Below, in pieces: positions 55,484 to 63,384 of a DNA stretch of 64,000 nucleotides. A program made the position numbers and the translations under genes. Numbering within the stretch: position 1 is the first letter of the stretch; the number at the start of each line of letters is the position of its first letter. The notes below the pieces were generated by a model. That model did no database searches, was not told the origin of the DNA, and was given only the letters and a program-made list of their open reading frames with translations. The DNA is from Salipiger mangrovisoli (GTDB lineage Bacteria > Pseudomonadota > Alphaproteobacteria > Rhodobacterales > Rhodobacteraceae), in NCBI RefSeq assembly GCF_015223355.1, contig NZ_JADFFK010000013.1, forward strand, positions 1-64,000, given 5' to 3'.

Positions 55484-55545
55484 TTACAAATGTATCACCA
55501 TCCATTCAAGTGAAATATGCATCTGTAATTTATACACTACAGATG
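55484..55545. promoter_or_regulatory. SorC-type operator cluster (CAyyTGTAA elements) in the divergent promoter
   Basis: CATTTGTAA is on the minus strand at 55484-55492 and CATCTGTAA on the plus strand at 55520-55528. Its inverse (CATCTGTAG on the minus strand) is at 55537-55545. The last two form the inverted repeat CATCTGTA-N10-TACAGATG. The same element recurs at 56684-56712. The AT-rich 212-base region contains the promoters of both the ABC operon and the regulator gene. Confidence 0.65.
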
Positions 55546-55610
55546 TAATAACTGGCGTATCCCGCAGGCTTGCTGCTAATCTTGATCCTCGGGGATGATG
55601 GGAACTGCCG

Positions 55611-56567
55611 ATGCTCAAGGAAAAAGAAGACGAGGCGATCTCGTTCGTCAGCGAGGTGTGCTGGCACTATTACGTCAACGGCATGACGCAGGCCGAGATC
55701 GGCCAGTCGCTGGGGGTCACGCGGCTGCGGGTAAACCAGGCGATCCAGAAGGCCAAGGCGCTCGGCATGGTGAAGGTGCAAATCGAGTCACCCTTCCTGC
55801 CGCGCGTCGAGATGCAGAATGCGCTGCGCGAGGCGCTGGGGCTGGAGCAGGTTCTGATCGCCCCGGCCAACCGCGACAATTACGACTTTCACACGCCGGT
55901 CGGGGCCGCGCTGGCCTCCTTCCTGTCGCGGCACCTGGAAACCGCCGGCTGGCGTCGGATCGGCGTGTCCTGGGGCATGACGCTGCAATGCGCCATCGCC
56001 CACATGGCGCGGCAAGAGTGTCCCGACCTCGAGATCATCTCGATGATCGGCGGCACCACCAAGGGCGCGGTGTTCAATTCCTTCGGCATCGCCTCGGGCT
56101 TCGCCGAACGGCTGGGGGCGAGCTACTCGCTGCTCGCCGCGCCGATCTTCCTGTCGGAGGGCATCGACCGCGATGCCTTCCTCGGGCAGGAGATCTTCCG
56201 CGAGCACCTGGGCAAGTTCGAGACCCTCGACGCCGCCATTCTCACGGCGAGCGACATCTCGGCACGGTCCTACCTCGTCTCTTCCGGCCTGCCCTCGCAG
56301 GCCCACGCCGAGCGGCTGGTCGAGCTTGGCGCAATTGGCGACGTGGTCGGGCGCTTCCTTGATGCCGAGGGACGGAACGTGTCGAACGACCTCGACGACC
56401 GGACCATCGGAATCACGCTCGACACGCTGGCCGCGATCCCCGAGAAAATCCTCGTCGCGGCCGGTCCGCACAAGGTGAACGTGATCCGTGCGGCAGCGAA
56501 ACGCGGATTGATGAGCATGCTCGTCACCGATGACGTGACCGCGGAGCTTTTGCTCAGGGACACCTGA
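55611..56567 (+). CDS. SorC family sugar-binding transcriptional regulator
   Basis: The 318-residue regulator has an N-terminal HTH (WHYYVNGMTQAEIGQSLGVT then RLRVNQAIQKAKALGMV) and the SorC effector domain (ISMIGGTTKGAVFNSFGIAS, LSEGIDRDAFLGQEIFREHL, LVAAGPHKVNVIRAAA). Family members respond to phosphorylated sugars or polyols. It is divergent from the ABC operon and upstream of the epimerase-kinase-GatZ-SDR operon. CAyyTGTAA elements flank it on both sides. Confidence 0.92.
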   Translation: MLKEKEDEAISFVSEVCWHYYVNGMTQAEIGQSLGVTRLRVNQAIQKAKALGMVKVQIESPFLPRVEMQNALREALGLEQVLIAPANRDNYDFHTPVGAALASFLSRHLETAGWRRIGVSWGMTLQCAIAHMARQECPDLEIISMIGGTTKGAVFNSFGIASGFAERLGASYSLLAAPIFLSEGIDRDAFLGQEIFREHLGKFETLDAAILTASDISARSYLVSSGLPSQAHAERLVELGAIGDVVGRFLDAEGRNVSNDLDDRTIGITLDTLAAIPEKILVAAGPHKVNVIRAAAKRGLMSMLVTDDVTAELLLRDT

Positions 56568-56683
56568 ACATCCTGATAATGCGCGACTTTCATGACCCCT
56601 GGCACCACCACGGCGCCGGGGTTTCGCGCGTTGTATCGCCCGGCACCGGACCTGGATCAAAAAACTGCCGCGCGTAAAAAAAT

Positions 56684-56712
56684 CATTTGTAAGATTATAA
56701 ATGCACTTGTAA
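56684..56712. promoter_or_regulatory. SorC-type operator cluster upstream of the isomerase/epimerase gene
   Basis: CATTTGTAA (56684-56692) faces the inverse of CATTTATAA (56695-56703), and CACTTGTAA follows on the plus strand (56704-56712). This AT-rich patch in the 253-base gap after the SorC gene carries the same elements as the ABC promoter. It ends 108 bases before the next ATG. Confidence 0.6.
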
Positions 56713-56820
56713 CGTTCGCGAAGATCGGGGCCGATGCCGCCCCCGATCGCGCCGGGTGATCTTGCGGCGCGCAGTCCGGTTGGGAGGCCGGCGCGGCACA
56801 AAGCAAACGGGAGGAGCTGC

Positions 56821-57705
56821 ATGGGCAAGCTGGGGATTCACTCGTTCGTCTGGACGGGCGGGCAGACGCAGGGCGATCTGGAAATGGCGCTCGAGAAAAC
56901 CGCCGAGCACGGCTATCGCACCATCGAATTTGCCTACCTGCGCCCCGAGCTCTTCGATCTCGACCGGCTGGCCCGAAAGGCGCAGTCGCTCGACGTGGAA
57001 ATCGGCGTGACCATGGGGCTGCCCGCCGAGAAGGACGTCTCGAGCGAGGACCCGGAACGCGTCGCCGCGGGCAAGGCGATGCTGCGCGACGCGGTGCAGG
57101 CGGTGCGCGACATCGGCGGCAACAAGCTCGGCGGCATCCTCTACTCCGCGCATATGAAGTACGACCGCCAGCCCTCGGAAGACGGCTGGAAGAACAGCGT
57201 CGAGGCGATCGCGGAGACCGCCGATATCGCACAGGCGGCGGGCATCGATCTGGTTCTGGAGGTGGTCAACCGCTTCGAGACCAACCTGCTCAACACCACG
57301 GCGCAGGGGCTGAAATTCATCGACGCCACCGGCTCGGACCACGTGCGGCTGCACCTCGATACCTTCCACATGAACATCGAAGAGGCCAATCCCGCCGCCG
57401 CCATAAGGCTGGCCGGGGACAAGGTCGGCTACTTCCACATCGGCGAAAGCAACCGCGGCTACCTCGGTGACGGCACCGTCGATTTCGGTCTGATCTTCGA
57501 CGCGCTGCTCGACATCGACTACCAGCGCGACATCGTCTTCGAGAGCTTTTCCAGCGCGGTGGTCGACGAGGGGCTGTCGCGCGCTTGCGGCATCTGGCGC
57601 GACACGTGGACCGACAGCGATCCGCTCGCCGCGCACGCCAAGGGGTTCATCGAGCGCGGCATGGAGGAGGCCCGCCGCCGCCGTGCCACCAATGCGCGGG
57701 CCTGA
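56821..57705 (+). CDS. sugar isomerase/epimerase, AP-endonuclease-2-like TIM barrel (tagatose 3-epimerase type)
   Basis: The 294-residue TIM-barrel protein has the typical metal-binding residues spread over the barrel: the Glu in DLVLEVVNRFETN, the Asp/His in RLHLDTFHMNIEE, the His in YFHIGESNRGYLGDG and the Glu in DIVFESFSS. These are hallmarks of D-tagatose/D-psicose 3-epimerases, which interconvert ketohexoses at C3. The ATG at 56821 follows GGGAGGAG. It is first in the operon with a kinase, a GatZ-like protein and SDR dehydrogenases. Confidence 0.85.
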   Translation: MGKLGIHSFVWTGGQTQGDLEMALEKTAEHGYRTIEFAYLRPELFDLDRLARKAQSLDVEIGVTMGLPAEKDVSSEDPERVAAGKAMLRDAVQAVRDIGGNKLGGILYSAHMKYDRQPSEDGWKNSVEAIAETADIAQAAGIDLVLEVVNRFETNLLNTTAQGLKFIDATGSDHVRLHLDTFHMNIEEANPAAAIRLAGDKVGYFHIGESNRGYLGDGTVDFGLIFDALLDIDYQRDIVFESFSSAVVDEGLSRACGIWRDTWTDSDPLAAHAKGFIERGMEEARRRRATNARA

Positions 57706-57706
57706 G

Positions 57707-58681
57707 ATGCGCTTTCCCGCCCCGGACAGCCTCGGACCCACGGTCTGCGTCGGCGAGATCCTCGTCGAGATCGTCGCGGCCACGCCGGGCGCGGGGTTTC
57801 TCGAGGCGCAGCCGCTGGTCGGCCCCTTCGCCAGCGGTGCCCCCGCGATCTTCATCTCGCAATGCGGCCGGCTCGGCGGCAGTGCCGCGCTGGTGGGCTG
57901 CGTCGGCGCGGATGACTTCGGGCGGCTGAACCTCGACCGACTGGCCCGTGACGGGGTGGATACCTCCGCGATCCGCATCGATCCAGACTACCCCACCGGC
58001 AGCGCTTTCGTGCGCTACCGCTTGGACGGCGAGCGCGATTTCGTCTTCAATCTCGCCACATCCGCCGCCGCCCGCTTCGGCTGGGATGATGCGACCGGAG
58101 CGTTGCTTGCGCGCGCCGGGCATCTGCACGTGATGGGCACCGCGCTCGCCATGGCCAGCGCCTGGGAGGTGATCGACCGCGCCGTGCCGCTGGTCAAGGC
58201 GCGTGGGGGCAGCGTCTCCTTCGATCCGAACCTGCGCAAGGAACTGCTGAACGACCCTGAGGTCCTGCCGCGGTTTTCGCGCATGGTCGCACAGTGCGAC
58301 CTGCTGCTGCCCTCGGGCGACGAGCTGCTCATGGCGGCGGGCACGGACAGCGGCGACAGGGCAGTGGCCGCGCTTTTCGACCTCGGCATTGGCGAGATCG
58401 CCCTCAAGCAGGGCGCGGCTGGCGCGACCGTCTACGCGGCAGGGGCCGCGCCGGTCTCTGCCCCCGCCTTCTGCGTCCAGGAGCTGGACCCGACCGGTGC
58501 CGGGGACTGTTTCGGCGGCGCCTATGTCACCTGCCGCCGACTCGGCATGGGGATCGCCGAGGCGCTGACCTACGCCTGCGCCGCCGGGGCGCGGAACGTG
58601 ACGGTCCGCGGCCCGATGGAAGGTGCCGGAACCCGCGCCGAGCTTGATGCCTTCATCGCCGCGACGGAGCGGCGGGCATGA
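57707..58681 (+). CDS. PfkB family carbohydrate kinase (tagatose/ketohexose kinase candidate)
   Basis: The 324-residue ribokinase-fold enzyme has the N-terminal VCVGEILVEIV, a GGSAALVGCVGADDFGR segment, and the C-terminal catalytic motif LDPTGAGDCFGGAYVTC with its base Asp. It phosphorylates a ketose, probably at C6. The start is the ATG directly after the epimerase stop; an in-frame ATG at 57683 is possible. Its stop overlaps the next start as ATGA. Confidence 0.88.
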   Translation: MRFPAPDSLGPTVCVGEILVEIVAATPGAGFLEAQPLVGPFASGAPAIFISQCGRLGGSAALVGCVGADDFGRLNLDRLARDGVDTSAIRIDPDYPTGSAFVRYRLDGERDFVFNLATSAAARFGWDDATGALLARAGHLHVMGTALAMASAWEVIDRAVPLVKARGGSVSFDPNLRKELLNDPEVLPRFSRMVAQCDLLLPSGDELLMAAGTDSGDRAVAALFDLGIGEIALKQGAAGATVYAAGAAPVSAPAFCVQELDPTGAGDCFGGAYVTCRRLGMGIAEALTYACAAGARNVTVRGPMEGAGTRAELDAFIAATERRA

Positions 58682-59958
58682 GCCGGCTGGCGCTCACCGA
58701 TCTTGCGGCGGCGCGCGGGAGGCGCGGGCTGACCTCGGTCTGTTCGGCGCACCCGCTGGTGCTGCGCGCGGCGCTGCGGCTCGGGCGGCAGACCGGCGAA
58801 ACGGTGCTGATCGAGGCCACCTGCAACCAGGTCAACCATCGGGGCGGCTACACCGGCATGACGCCCGCCGATTTCGCCGCGCTGGTCCGCCGGCTCGCAT
58901 CGGAGGAAGGACTGCCCGATGCGCAGCTTTTGCTTGGCGGCGATCACCTTGGCCCCAACCCGTGGCGCGACCGGCCCGCCGAAGCGGCGCTGGCCGAGGC
59001 CGAGGAGATGGTCGCGGCCTATGTCTCTGCGGGCTTCGGCAAGATCCACCTCGACGCCTCGATGGGCTGCGCTGACGAGCCGCCCGCGCTTGACGACGAG
59101 ACCACGGCGCGCCGCGCCGCCCGGCTGGCCAGCGTGGCCGAGCGGGTCGCCCGCGAAAAGGGCCTGCCCGCGCCGCGCTATATTCTCGGTACGGAAGTGC
59201 CGACGCCGGGCGGCGCCGACCACCTGCTCGACAGCGTCGCGCCAACTGCGCCCGAAGCCGCCCGGCGCACCATCGAGGTGCACCGAATGGTCTTTGCCAG
59301 GGCCGGTCTGGAAGACGCGTTTTCCCGCGCGATCGCGCTGGTCGTCCAGCCGGGCGTGGAGTTCGGCAATCGCAATGTCATCCCCTACGACCCAGCGCGG
59401 GCGAAGGCGCTCAACGCGGTGCTGCGCGAGGAGCCGCGTTTCGTCTTCGAGGCGCATTCCACCGACTACCAGGGGGCCGCCCCCCTCGCTGCGTTGGTGC
59501 GCGGCGGCTATGCCATCCTCAAGGTTGGACCCGAGGTCACCTTCGCCCTGCGCGAGACGCTCTACGCGCTCGACCTCATCGCGTCGGACCTGATCCCCGG
59601 CTACGGCGAGCGCCCGCTGATGGCGGCCATGGAGCGCGCGATGCTCGACGCCCCCCGCGACTGGCAGCGCCACTATGGCACGGGCATCGATGCACATCTG
59701 CTGCGGCACTACTCGCTGTCGGACCGGATCCGCTACTACTGGCCCGCGCCCGGCGCACAGCGGGCCGTGGACCGGCTGCTCTCGGCGCTCTCCGGCAACC
59801 GCCTGCCGATGCCGCTGCTGCGCCAGCACCTGCCCGCCGCCCTGTCCCTCGCCGATCAGCCGCTCGACCCCGAAGCGCTGCTCATCAGCCGCGTCATGGA
59901 CGCGCTCCGCCCCTATTCCGCCGCCTGCCTGCAGGACGACGCCGCCACACCGGCCTGA
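58678..59958 (+). CDS. GatZ/KbaZ-like protein (tagatose-bisphosphate aldolase 'non-catalytic' subunit family)
   Basis: The 426-residue protein matches the GatZ/KbaZ family: GLTSVCSAHPLVLRAALRL, EATCNQVNHRGGYTGMTP, LLLGGDHLGPNPWRD and FGKIHLDASMGCADEP. No GatY/KbaY catalytic partner is visible in the window. Homologues without a partner are reported to act alone as D-tagatose 6-phosphate 4-epimerases in an Agrobacterium D-altritol/galactitol pathway. That role fits the adjacent kinase and epimerase genes, but is inferred. Confidence 0.88.
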   Translation: MSRLALTDLAAARGRRGLTSVCSAHPLVLRAALRLGRQTGETVLIEATCNQVNHRGGYTGMTPADFAALVRRLASEEGLPDAQLLLGGDHLGPNPWRDRPAEAALAEAEEMVAAYVSAGFGKIHLDASMGCADEPPALDDETTARRAARLASVAERVAREKGLPAPRYILGTEVPTPGGADHLLDSVAPTAPEAARRTIEVHRMVFARAGLEDAFSRAIALVVQPGVEFGNRNVIPYDPARAKALNAVLREEPRFVFEAHSTDYQGAAPLAALVRGGYAILKVGPEVTFALRETLYALDLIASDLIPGYGERPLMAAMERAMLDAPRDWQRHYGTGIDAHLLRHYSLSDRIRYYWPAPGAQRAVDRLLSALSGNRLPMPLLRQHLPAALSLADQPLDPEALLISRVMDALRPYSAACLQDDAATPA

Positions 59959-60007
59959 ATCTTATTGGCCTGAATCTTATTGGCCCGAATTTTACCGGCC
60001 TGACGCC
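59952..60007. repeat. short tandem repeat of a 15-base unit at the 3' end of the GatZ-like gene
   Basis: GGCCTGAATCTTATT occurs twice exactly (59952-59966, 59967-59981). A diverged copy GGCCCGAATTTTACC follows (59982-59996), then a partial fourth (59997-60007). The GatZ-like stop codon lies inside the first unit. The repeat is AT-rich compared with the neighbouring DNA and fills the gap before the first SDR gene. Confidence 0.85.
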
Positions 60008-60030
60008 GGACCCACGACGGAGGAAATCCC

Positions 60031-60795
60031 ATGCCCCTCGACCAGTTCCGCCTCGACCGCAAGACCGCGCTGATCACCGGAGGCAACCGCGGCATCGGCC
60101 TTGCAATCGCGCGGCTCTTCGGCGAGGCGGGCGCGCGCTGCCTGCTCACCAGCCGCAGCGAGACGCCGGAGCTGACCGCCCTGCTGGAGGAGCATCCGGA
60201 CCGCTACCGCTGGGTGCAGGAGGATGTGACCGACCCCGAGGCGGGCGCGCGGCTGGTCGCCGCGACCCTCGACGCCTTCGGAACACTCGACGTGCTGGTC
60301 AACAACGCCGGGGTCGCGGCCAACGGCAATTTCCACGAGTTCGACGACGCGCAGCTCGACTACATCATGGGCACCAACCTCATCGCGCCGTTCCGCATCG
60401 CCCGCGCTGCCGTGGCGCAGATGCTGAAGCAGGGCGGCGGCACAGTGGTCAACGTCGGCTCGATCTCGGGCTATGTGGCCAACAAGCCGCAGCTGCAGGT
60501 CGCCTACAACGCGTCCAAGGCGGCGATCCACCAGATGACCAAGACCATGGCCTTCGAATACGCCGGGCGCGGCATCCGAGTGAACGCCATCGCGCCGGGC
60601 TACGTGGTCTCGGACATGACCAAGGGCGGCATCGCCAACGCCGAGTGGAACCGCATCTGGACCGAGAACACCCCCATGGGCCGCTTCGCCGAGCCCGAGG
60701 AGATGGCCAATTGCGCGCTGTTCCTCGCCTCGCCGGCCTCGAGCTACGTGACCGGGGAAATCCTCGTCGCGGACGGCGGCTACACCACGCATTGA
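60031..60795 (+). CDS. SDR family NAD(P)-dependent oxidoreductase (first of three)
   Basis: The 254-residue short-chain dehydrogenase has TALITGGNRGIGLAIARLF, the NNAGVA motif, the catalytic Ser in GSISGYVAN, YNASK, and the C-terminal VTGEILVADGGYTTH. It probably oxidises a polyol or reduces a ketose in the pathway that includes the epimerase and kinase. The start follows GGAGGAAATCCC. Confidence 0.9.
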   Translation: MPLDQFRLDRKTALITGGNRGIGLAIARLFGEAGARCLLTSRSETPELTALLEEHPDRYRWVQEDVTDPEAGARLVAATLDAFGTLDVLVNNAGVAANGNFHEFDDAQLDYIMGTNLIAPFRIARAAVAQMLKQGGGTVVNVGSISGYVANKPQLQVAYNASKAAIHQMTKTMAFEYAGRGIRVNAIAPGYVVSDMTKGGIANAEWNRIWTENTPMGRFAEPEEMANCALFLASPASSYVTGEILVADGGYTTH

Positions 60796-60840
60796 ACATC
60801 GGACACGCGGGCCGCACGGCCCGCCGGAGGGAGGAGAGAC

Positions 60841-61566
60841 ATGAGCAAACTGACGGGAAAGGTCGCCGCGATCACCGGCGGGGCTTCGGGGATCGGGCTG
60901 GCCTCGGCCGAGGCGATGCATGCCGAGGGTGCGACCGTTGTGCTGGTCGACCGCGATGAAGCGGCGCTGGAGAAGATCGTCGCCCGGCTCGGCGCGCGCG
61001 CCATCGCGCAGGTGACCGACCTGCTCGATCCCGCAAGCTGCGACGCGATGGTGCCGCAGGTGCTGGAGAAGGCCGGACAGATCGACATCCTGCATTGCAA
61101 CGCCGGCACCTACATCGGCGGCGACCTGACCGAGACCACCCCCGCCACCATCGACCGCATGCTGAACCTCAACGTCAACGCGGTGATGAAGAACGTGCAC
61201 GCGGTGATCCCGCACATGACCGGCCGCGGCACCGGCGACATCGTGGTGACCTGCTCGGTCGCCGGGCATTCGGCGATCCCCTGGGAGCCGGTCTACTCGG
61301 GCTCGAAATGGGCGATCACCTGTTTCGTGCAGACCATGCGGCGGCAGCTCTTCAAGCACGGCATCCGGGTCGGGCAGGTCTCGCCGGGGCCGGTGATCTC
61401 GGCGCTGCTGGCCGACTGGCCCGAGGAAAACCTGCGCAAGGCCAAGGAGAACGGCAGCCTGATCGAGCCCGAGGAAGTGGCCGAGGCGGTGCTCTTCATG
61501 CTGACACGCAAGCGCACGGTGACAATCCGCGACGTGATCGTCCTGCCGACGAACTTCGACATCTAG
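60841..61566 (+). CDS. SDR family oxidoreductase, ribitol 2-dehydrogenase-like
   Basis: The 241-residue SDR is close in recalled sequence to enterobacterial ribitol dehydrogenase: GKVAAITGGASGIGLASAEA, NAGTYIGGDLTE, WEPVYSGSKWAITCFVQTMR, VGQVSPGPVISALLADWP, VAEAVLFMLTRKRTVTIRD, and an end in VLPTNFDI. The usual NNAG reads CNAG, as in RbtD. It would oxidise ribitol or a similarly configured polyol (for example galactitol or altritol) to a ketose. Confidence 0.85.
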   Translation: MSKLTGKVAAITGGASGIGLASAEAMHAEGATVVLVDRDEAALEKIVARLGARAIAQVTDLLDPASCDAMVPQVLEKAGQIDILHCNAGTYIGGDLTETTPATIDRMLNLNVNAVMKNVHAVIPHMTGRGTGDIVVTCSVAGHSAIPWEPVYSGSKWAITCFVQTMRRQLFKHGIRVGQVSPGPVISALLADWPEENLRKAKENGSLIEPEEVAEAVLFMLTRKRTVTIRDVIVLPTNFDI

Positions 61567-61575
61567 GGGGCGGGC

Positions 61576-62307
61576 ATGGCTGATCTTTCCGGGCTGACCG
61601 CCCTCATCACCGGCGCCGCGGGCGGCATCGGCACGGCCATGGCCGAGGGCTTCGCCGCCGCCGGAGCGCGGCTGGCGCTGGTCGACATCCGCGACGCCTC
61701 GGAGCTTGCCGCGCGGCTGGGGCCGGAGCATCGCGCCTTCACGCTCGATCTCGAGGACCCCGAGGCGATCGCCGCACGCACCGCCGAGATCGGCGAGGCC
61801 ATGGGCATCGACATCCTGGTCAACAACGCCGGCCACGGGGTGATCTTTCCCGCCGAGGAGCCGCAGGTCGAAACCTGGGACCGCACCATGCGGATCAACC
61901 TGCGCGCACCATGGCTGCTGGCGGCGGCGGCCCTGCCCTACCTCAAGGCCTCGGGGCGCGGGCGGGTGATCAACATCTCGTCGCAGGCGGGGGTGGTGGC
62001 GCTCGACGAGCACGCTGCCTACGGCGCCAGCAAGGCCGGGCTGATCCTGCTGACCAAGGTGCAGGCGTTTGAATGGGCGCGCCATGGCGTCACGGTAAAT
62101 GCCATCGCGCCGACCGTGGTCGAGACCCCGATGGCGGTGATCGGCTGGTCTGGCGAGAAGGGCGTGAAGGCCCGCGCCGAGATCCCCGTGGGCCGCTTCG
62201 CCAAGCCGCGAGAAATCGCTGCCGCAGCGCTCTATTTCGCCTCGGAGGATGCCGCCATCGTCACCGGCGAGACATTGATGGTGGACGGCGGCTTCACCAT
62301 GCGCTGA
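61576..62307 (+). CDS. SDR family NAD(P)-dependent oxidoreductase (third)
   Basis: The 243-residue classical SDR has TALITGAAGGIGTAMAEGF, NNAGHG, NISSQAGVVALDEHAAYGAS with the YGASK motif, and the C-terminal VTGETLMVDGGFTMR. It starts 9 bases after the previous SDR and ends the plus-strand operon. It is probably another polyol/ketose dehydrogenase with different stereochemistry. Confidence 0.9.
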   Translation: MADLSGLTALITGAAGGIGTAMAEGFAAAGARLALVDIRDASELAARLGPEHRAFTLDLEDPEAIAARTAEIGEAMGIDILVNNAGHGVIFPAEEPQVETWDRTMRINLRAPWLLAAAALPYLKASGRGRVINISSQAGVVALDEHAAYGASKAGLILLTKVQAFEWARHGVTVNAIAPTVVETPMAVIGWSGEKGVKARAEIPVGRFAKPREIAAAALYFASEDAAIVTGETLMVDGGFTMR

Positions 62308-62331
62308 CGCCGCCCCCCGTCCGGGCCCGCG

Positions 62332-63384
62332 TCACGCGGGCTCGGGCAGGGCAGCGGGGATCGCGACCCGGCGCTCCTCGCGATCGAAGAGGTGCAGCCT
62401 CGCGCGCTCGGCGCAGAGCGACAGACCATCCCCCGCGCGCCCCTCGAAGCCGCCATCCGTCTGCACCACCAGCTCGGTGCCGTTCGCCAACTCCACGTGC
62501 AGGTTGGTCAGCCCGCCGAGCCGCTCGACGATCCGCAATATGCCCTGCCAGCCGATTGCGCCATTTTCCGCCGTGCCGATGGCGATATGCTCGGGACGTA
62601 TGCCCAGCGTGACACCCGCGCCGGGTAGCCGCAGGTCTGCGGGCAAATCACCGACCGGCAGGAAGTTCATCTTCGGCGCGCCGATAAAGCCCGCGACGAA
62701 CATGTTGGCGGGCCGGTTGTAGAGTTCCATCGGCGCGCCGACCTGCTCGATCCGCCCGTCGCGCAGCACCACGATCTTGTCGGCCATGGTCATCGCCTCG
62801 GTCTGGTCGTGGGTGACGTAGATCATCGTCGCCTGCAGCCGCTCGTGCAGCCGCATCAGCTCCAGCCGCATGTTCACCCGCAGCGCCGCATCGAGGTTCG
62901 ACAGCGGCTCGTCGAAGAGGAACACCTTGGGGTCGCGCACGATGGCGCGGCCGATGGCCACCCGCTGGCGCTGTCCGCCCGAGAGCTCGCGCGGTCGGCG
63001 CTCCAGCAGGTGCCCGAGTTCCAGCACCTCGGCGGCGGCGCGCACCATGCGGGCGCGCTCCTCTTTCGGCACCTTGGCGACGCGCAGCGCGAAGCCCATG
63101 TTCTCCTCGACCGTCATGTGCGGGTAGAGCGCGTAGCTCTGGAACACCATGGCAAGGCCGCGGTCCATCGGCTCGCTGTCATTCTCGCGCCGCCCGTCGA
63201 TCAGCAGCTCGCCAGCAGTGATCGGCTCCAGCCCCGCGATCATCCGCAAGAGGGTGGACTTGCCGCAGCCCGAGGGGCCGACGAAGACGACGAATTCGCG
63301 GTCGTGCACCTGCAGGTCCACGCCCTTGATGACCTCGAGCCCGCCAAAGCTCTTGCGCAGGCCCTTCAATTCCAGATCAGCCAA
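62332..63384 (-). CDS. ABC transporter ATP-binding protein, MalK/UgpC family (second sugar system)
   Basis: The 350-residue ATPase has Walker A (GPSGCGKST), signature [16 protein letters not shown], Walker B ([12 protein letters not shown]), VTHDQTEAM and TOBE domains. It is a separate gene from the ATPase at 49749 and has no permease next to it in the window; partners may lie beyond position 64000. Its start lies 8 bases inside the end of the ROK gene, so the two are translated together. Confidence 0.92.
   Translation of the reverse strand: MADLELKGLRKSFGGLEVIKGVDLQVHDREFVVFVGPSGCGKSTLLRMIAGLEPITAGELLIDGRRENDSEPMDRGLAMVFQSYALYPHMTVEENMGFALRVAKVPKEERARMVRAAAEVLELGHLLERRPRELSGGQRQRVAIGRAIVRDPKVFLFDEPLSNLDAALRVNMRLELMRLHERLQATMIYVTHDQTEAMTMADKIVVLRDGRIEQVGAPMELYNRPANMFVAGFIGAPKMNFLPVGDLPADLRLPGAGVTLGIRPEHIAIGTAENGAIGWQGILRIVERLGGLTNLHVELANGTELVVQTDGGFEGRAGDGLSLCAERARLHLFDREERRVAIPAALPEPA

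Noticed and set aside
56580-56650. Possible terminator after the SorC gene (CCCCTGGC with GCGCCGGGG)
   Set aside because: The arms are imperfect and there is no U-run; too weak to list as a feature.
59952-60007. Short repeats considered as a CRISPR remnant
   Set aside because: Units are directly adjacent without spacers, only 15 bases long, and no cas gene is present.
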